Shown here in pieces: positions 59,201-64,000 of a stretch of 64,000 nucleotides of DNA; position 1 is the stretch's first letter; every line of letters begins with the position of its first letter. The stretch comes from Arachnopeziza araneosa (lineage: Eukaryota > Ascomycota > Leotiomycetes > Helotiales > Arachnopezizaceae): the NCBI GenBank assembly GCA_003988855.1, contig QYAI01000081.1, positions 186,001 to 250,000 of the forward strand, given 5' to 3'. The notes under the pieces are model-generated. The model was given only the letters and a program-made list of their open reading frames with translations. It was not told the DNA's origin and made no database searches. Both the position numbers and the translations under genes were made by a program.

Positions 59201-61481
59201 AGTGGAGTCTAGCTCTGTCAAATTGTGAGGGGCTTTGATGGTCCCCGATAGCAACTTGACTTCTCCCAAGATTGCTGAGAGCAATAAGCTCTTCCCAGAT
59301 CCAGTTTTCCCAGTGAGAACACTAAGTTGACCATTTGGAAACTGGAGGTTTATATTTCTCAGAATAGATCTTTCGGACTGTTCTTCATCACGTTCTTCAT
59401 CCCGTGGCCACGATACAGTCGCATCTTCAAATGAAATGGAGTCAGACTCTATTATGACCTGAAGCTTCTCGGGTTCATTAAAGAACTTCTCCAGTCGAGT
59501 GATTGATGTCCAACCTTCCATCAGGAATGCTCCAACTAATGGGATGAAGCCTAATGCACCCCTCAGATTGTCGAAGAGGCCAATACAGGTAAAAGCGACG
59601 CTGGGGGTTAGTTGTCCATTTTGGAGAGTAAATACAGAAAGAGCAACAGTAGTGAGGAGTAAAGGGCCTATAAAGAGTTAGCACATAGGTTCAATGATTT
59701 CAGATAACGACTTTGGAGCCAATTAATGGTAGATCTGGTTGAGAATAAGCCTTACCGAGATTCATGAACACCACAACTCCTGACATGGCAAGAATGGTTT
59801 TCCAGATTTGTTTCAGTTCTTTATCTCGGATCTCCATTATTTTGTCTTCCCAAATTTGTTCTAGTGCCGAAAATTTTATCTGTCTAATTCCACGCAGAGC
59901 TTCTGCAAGAAGACTCGCCTTACTATCACGATAACTCATGAGACTAAATTGAAGATTTCCAAAAAGTTTGGACAATTTTGCCGTTATTGGAATCACCAAA
60001 AGCGATGAAACGCAGCCTGCAAGGAGACTTTTCCATCCAATCAATGTGATCAGAAAGGTCGAGGCGAAAACGAGGTTTAGAAGAGCAGAAAGAATTATGG
60101 AGTTGAATGTACAGAACATTGTAACCCGAGAGCTATCTAGCATCAATAAGAGAATCTCGGTTCATAGTATTAAGAGTACGAACCTATCCAACTTCATGTG
60201 ATTAATAACTGATTGTCGCAGTTGAGATTGGGCTTTATCCAACTTCGGTTTCTTAGCCTTATCATCTTTGCCGCCGTCATCTCCTTTGGGCAATTCCTTC
60301 TTCTCGGTTCCAGCTTTCTCAGCATTGTGTGAGTCTTGTCGTCGCATGACTTTCTGAAAAACGAGCTGCGAGATTTGGGCTTGAACTGGAACTTCGAGCT
60401 TGCAGTTTGTGAGCCATCTCATAATTTCCTCTACACAGATTCTCAAAATGAGACTAGCACCAAGTCCAAAGACCCAAATCCAAGCTTCCGGCCTCACAAG
60501 AGACTCAATCTCGTGTCTTTCCAGTTCCTGTAAAAACCGGAGCAAGAAGAACTGAGGCGCAAATGTGAAGACCGTCTGGAGCAGAGTCAAGCCCCATTGT
60601 TGAAGTATAGCCGGTGCATGAGCGCCAACTAAAAGTCGCCAGAGCCTTTTCTTATTGTCTGTCGGGTTGAATTGTGCTGCTAAATTCTTAGACCGCGTGG
60701 AAAGAGCCAGTTGTGGCAAGTCAGCCAGATCTAATGTCTTCTGCTTCGCGAGTTGAAGGAGGACGATGGCCCAGGAAAATGATAGTCGGCCTATCACCGA
60801 GACTGTGCGCTGCTGATCCACGAGCTTTCCCTCAAAATACACATCTGGGCGTCGAGGGAGGCAAGCTAGGTTGATAGATATGATAATACCGGCAACGATT
60901 TGCAAAACTACAATTACAGATGCTAGAGTAGATGTTGTGATGTTGTTGAGAATGATGACGGTGGTCAGTATCAAAGAAGAGAAAATACCACATAGGGCGA
61001 GTTGGAACCGTTGCACTGGATCATGGAGGATCAAGACTTCGACTGTTTGCAACAAGATCAAGATCTATTGTCGTTGTCAGCAGGTAGACCAGAAGAGAAG
61101 AGAGTAGGCTCAATATACCCAGGCTGCCACCAGAGACCAAATTCTTGCTAAGACAAAAGCTGATATAGAGCCATCTCCGGTAGTTACAAACACAGCTCCG
61201 ATGATTGCCGTAACTACGCCAAGTATTGACCCAATAAGAGCGATTGTTTTAGGAAGGAGACTTATCTGTAGGAATTGTGCTTCAGACTCCTTTGTGGCTA
61301 CGCCGTCTACATCTTCGTAGATTGCTGTGCTTTCCTCTGTGGACGCTTCATCATCTGAGACATAGATGCGGCTGTATAATTTTTTGGTGCCGGAGAGGTG
61401 CAAAAGAGCTGGGCTTGCGAGAGCAAAGACAAGAGCAAGACAGAGTACGCTAGAAATCAAAACCAGCAAAAGAAGCTCCAT
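56211..61481 (-). CDS. full-length ABCC (MRP-type) ABC transporter
   Basis: Eight exons: 61481-61119, 61064-60184, 60132-59756, 59667-59133, 58960-58258, 58141-57870, 57719-57585 and 57534-56211. All phases join, giving 1529 residues. Layout is TMD0, TMD1, NBD1, TMD2, NBD2. NBD1 has Walker A GKTGSGKS (about 660-667), signature LSGGQR and Walker B VLLLDDILSAVD, with Asp in place of the catalytic Glu as is normal in ABCC NBD1. NBD2 has GRTGAGKSS (from about 1303), LSQGQRQ and ILMLDEATSAVD with an intact Glu. TMD2 contains FTSDFATIDLRILQETTGF. Fungal ABCC pumps export conjugates, mycotoxins, fungicides or sequester metals in vacuoles; the substrate is unknown. Introns 3 to 6 (88, 172, 116 and 150 nt) are longer than others in this window. 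ATG 61481 is preferred; an in-frame TTG upstream is not a start. Confidence 0.95.
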
Positions 61482-63193
61482 CTTGCCGAACAAAATACCG
61501 TGATGTAAGGATTGGTAACCCTGAGAGGACGTGAAGTGTAAGACGCGCGCTTCTTTTATATCAGGCTACCGAGCTCGGAGATACAGAACTGCATATCCGG
61601 GCGCCACCCCAGCTGAGCAAATAAAAACACCCCTACCTCTTCGGCATGGAAAAAGAGGCTGAAATTGGCACCATGCGCAAACACCTGATTCTACATTCTA
61701 TCTAGAATAACTGTGAAAATAACAAGACGCAGTAGGTTTCTAGGTAGATGAATTATGTTTAAAGTGATTTCTCTTGCTAGAATTTATTTAAAATGCATAG
61801 TTGCTTTGAGATCCAATTTTTAATTAAAGATATCCAGAATGCCAAAATTCGCCGCTTATTTCCATGCCGAAAAACCTACCCTAACGTCTCAATTACCCCA
61901 TTGCACGACATGAAACCCCAATGCGAAGGCAGCCAGCATTAGCTATCATCTATTTGCATAAACCTGAAGAGCTCTAAAATTCTCTAAGCACTAAAAATTG
62001 CGCAACACAACGCAACAACGCTAAAGTATTATAAAGTTTAGTCTATAAAATTAGAGAAAAGGTAGGCTATCTTTTTGTATCTATTTTTTGCTTCTAAACT
62101 ATTGCGATGTTTTATCTTAATTTTTCCTCCTGCGAGTAAACTTTTATCAAAGTCTCGCTTAGCAAGCTGGATGATTTTCAATGCCGTCTGCCTTCGTAAC
62201 AATGTAGAGCCAGTGATTACTTGTCCTTCACTTTCTCTTCTGTTTGTCCTCCTTTTCCTTTCCATATACGGATCTCAATGGTTGTGGAGACGGTGGTTCG
62301 AGCAAATGCCTGTGGAAACCCGACTCGAAAAATATACTTTGTATAACAGTAAGTGAGAAAAATACACGAGTAACAAACAATCTAGGTGCTTGCAATTGCT
62401 AAGAACAATAATAGAATTAGTTTTATTCTTATAAAATATAAAGCACAGATAACATTGAAATATGCTAAGTGTTATTCAATGCTCTTAAGCCTATTGAAGC
62501 GATAGCGAATTGAGTAGCAACGGGGTTCTAGAGTGTACGCCACCTTTTAAGCTTAGACGATGTTGCTCCCGCTGCTTTAAAAGCCAGTCACTTCACATCT
62601 GTAATTGAAACGGTGGAACTGAGTGCCTTAAGCCTTACAGTTACCCGTCTCAATCTGAGACATTGAGGTTCTTTGCTCTATAAAATCAGTAGCCCAGAGT
62701 CGTCCCCTATAAAACTCGGCTAAGGTAGGAGCTACACTAATAGCTGCAACACCCTGCTAATTAAAGCAGAAAGATAAACAGCTACTTTTCCCTAAGACAA
62801 CTTGATGTAACGGCACGAACATGAATATGGCTAGTCAAGAGGCATATGGGAGTGCGTTGATAGTTTGAGTATATTCGGTTCATAGGCTAGCTACGAAGGA
62901 AAAGAAGAATATGAGGAAAGAAAAACTACATGAGTGAGGTGTGCCTTATCTACAGCAGACTTCTAATATGCCCCTTATTCTCCACACTTCGGTAATGAGG
63001 TCCTGTCCGCCCGTGCCGTCTACACATGACATTCGTAACACGTGATATCCTGCTCATCACACTTGAAACTTAATTCTATTATTTAACAAAAAGCTTTCTT
63101 AAAGGTTGCTACTGAATTGTGCTTTCTTGTGATTTACATCAAGCATGGGAAGACTATTTCGTTCAAGTCTTGGAAGGATACAGACTCTCGACA
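61482..63193. other. 1.7-kb AT-rich region, possible degraded repeat DNA
   Basis: The first 200 bp are the promoter of the ABC transporter. Beyond about 61700 the sequence turns strongly AT-rich with many TA steps and stops in all frames. A short Lys/Arg-rich frame on the minus strand (62038-62265) is the only open stretch and faintly resembles the basic C-terminal part of a pogo/Fot1-like transposase. No terminal inverted repeats or target duplication could be made out. Confidence 0.45.
62038..62265 (-). pseudogene. possible transposase remnant
   Basis: A 75-codon frame with a very basic start (MERKRRTNRRESEG), a helical middle (TALKIIQLAKRDFDKSLL) and a Lys/Arg-rich end. Such composition is common in the tail of fungal pogo-type transposases, but no DDE catalytic part is present nearby. 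It sits in AT-rich DNA. Chance or another origin is quite possible. Confidence 0.2.
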
Positions 63194-64000
63194 TTACCAC
63201 CACACTAGCTTTCTTGTTGACCACTGGTCTTCGGCAAGCCACCCGTGACTTTGAAGTCTACACTCAGACGTCCCCCATTTAAGACGATAAATCTTCCGCC
63301 CGAGGGCTATCATTTCGAGTCGTGATTGATGCATTCCCCTCTCGCTGTAATAGTATGGTTGGTCGTATCCTCCCCGCTGCCACCTCTGCCATGTATTCCT
63401 CTCTCCCTGGTTTTTCTCTGCCATCATAATTGATAAGGTGGTATTAAGTGAATTCCATGAAGTGGGATTAGATCCAGGCCCCCTGACATCAAGAAACGCT
63501 CCAAGATCTTCGATAGTCGTAGCAACGTCAAAAATTTGACCAATGATGGGGGACGGGTTGTGAAATCCTGCCAAATTCAACCGCTCATACATATCACAAT
63601 CTGTAGGATAGTATGGTATAGACGTGTCCCAACCACCAACAGACTCGAAAGCTGCAACAGAAACTAATGCTAGTCGGTCATAGGCGTAGAATCTTATTGC
63701 CCACTTTGTAGAACTCAGACTGGAGCGATAGTCTGCTACCGCACGTGAATACAATGAATCTTCCTCTTCACCATCCGATAGCACGGCGACATCAGCATGG
63801 GACCAAAAGTAGACAGCCCAGTTGTTCTTCAGAGCATTATGAAGGTAGTAATTCTGCAGCTGGGAGAAGCTAAGTAGAGTTGGCGTAGATATAACATTCA
63901 CTCCAAGAACTTGGAGACGATGGTAATCTAAGAAAAGGGGATTCTCGATCGTCAGTTGCGCTTTGCGATTAGAGAACATCGTCCCCGTGTTGTCTACGAC
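63194..64000 (-). CDS. glycosyltransferase-like protein, 3' part (5' end off the right edge)
   Basis: The frame is open to the right edge (268 codons visible). ATG 63979 is probably internal, since the codons before it read VVDNTGT in frame, typical of a strand ahead of an asparagine-rich turn in GT-A folds. Visible motifs are YFWSHADVAVLSD, where HxD could be the metal-binding DxD equivalent, RFYAYDRLALVSVAAFE, then GGWDTSIPYYPTDCDMYERL, a nucleotide-sugar transferase-like acceptor-side motif seen in fungal proteins of this kind. The C-terminus is aromatic and ends RKLVWW. I believe it is a fungal glycosyltransferase of unassigned family, perhaps GT2-like. No membrane anchor is visible; it would be in the missing N-terminus. 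Confidence 0.7.
   Translation of the reverse strand, partial: VVDNTGTMFSNRKAQLTIENPLFLDYHRLQVLGVNVISTPTLLSFSQLQNYYLHNALKNNWAVYFWSHADVAVLSDGEEEDSLYSRAVADYRSSLSSTKWAIRFYAYDRLALVSVAAFESVGGWDTSIPYYPTDCDMYERLNLAGFHNPSPIIGQIFDVATTIEDLGAFLDVRGPGSNPTSWNSLNTTLSIMMAEKNQGERNTWQRWQRGGYDQPYYYSERGMHQSRLEMIALGRKIYRLKWGTSECRLQSHGWLAEDQWSTRKLVWW

Noticed and set aside
1..64000. CRISPR array, rRNA operon, secondary-metabolite cluster
   Set aside because: No spaced direct repeats, no rRNA sequence, and no polyketide or nonribosomal peptide synthase core gene seen; the ABC transporter stands alone.

Overview
The window looks like nuclear DNA of a filamentous ascomycete (Pezizomycotina; a Leotiomycetes/Helotiales relative is a guess from overall protein flavour, not shown). 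The reasons are numerous short introns of about 41-172 nt with GTAAGT-like donors, CTAAC-type branch points and TAG/CAG acceptors; a CON7-like N-terminus, an ascomycete-type tetraspanin, a peroxisomal malate synthase ending in SKL and a fungal SRF-type MADS protein; and no bacterial-style operons. I worked out splice sites by hand for every multi-exon gene so that exon phases join and the family motifs read through.

Layout. 1-823: the 5' part of a polyQ, CON7-like regulator leaves the left edge on the minus strand. 824-10040: about 9 kb with no convincing gene. Its first 7 kb looks GC-rich and is full of microsatellites and short tandem repeats, including three copies of a 17-bp unit carrying TGACGTG. 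10041-11157 (-): GT92-like glycosyltransferase. 12346-14109 (+) and 14470-16204 (-): convergent fumarase and peroxisomal malate synthase. 18685-19284 (+): Ctr copper transporter. 20940-23193 (-): Ser/Pro-rich protein of unknown function. 24832-31071 (-): Sen1 helicase. 31661-33805 (-): putative SMC5/6-loader-like (Nse6/SLF2-type) protein with PIP-like and SIM-like motifs. 35527-40113 (+): Dnf1-type P4-ATPase flippase. 41042-42483 (+): Nse2/Mms21 SUMO ligase. 42790-43389 (-): PEBP-like protein. 44624-45749 (+): secreted glycoprotein with a C-terminal eight-cysteine hydrophobin-like module. 46382-47161 (-): tetraspanin. 49918-50739 (+): Mcm1-type MADS-box factor. 52042-53666 (-): NIPA-type transporter. 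54161-54964 (+): V-ATPase subunit E. 56211-61481 (-): full-length ABCC/MRP transporter. 61482-63193: AT-rich, possibly degraded repeat DNA. 63194-64000 (-): partial glycosyltransferase-like protein running off the right edge.

How the genes relate. Most are unlinked housekeeping functions, as is usual in fungal chromosomes. Two neighbourhoods have possible functional coherence: fumarase and malate synthase both make malate (TCA and glyoxylate cycles), and an Nse2 SUMO ligase lies 7 kb from a protein that may belong to the same SMC5/6 machinery. No biosynthetic cluster, CRISPR array, rRNA or convincing tRNA was seen. The best candidate for something little described is the long, glycosylated hydrophobin-like protein at 44.6-45.7 kb; next are the putative PIP/SIM-bearing SMC5/6 factor and the repeat-dense 9-kb gene desert upstream of the CON7-like gene.
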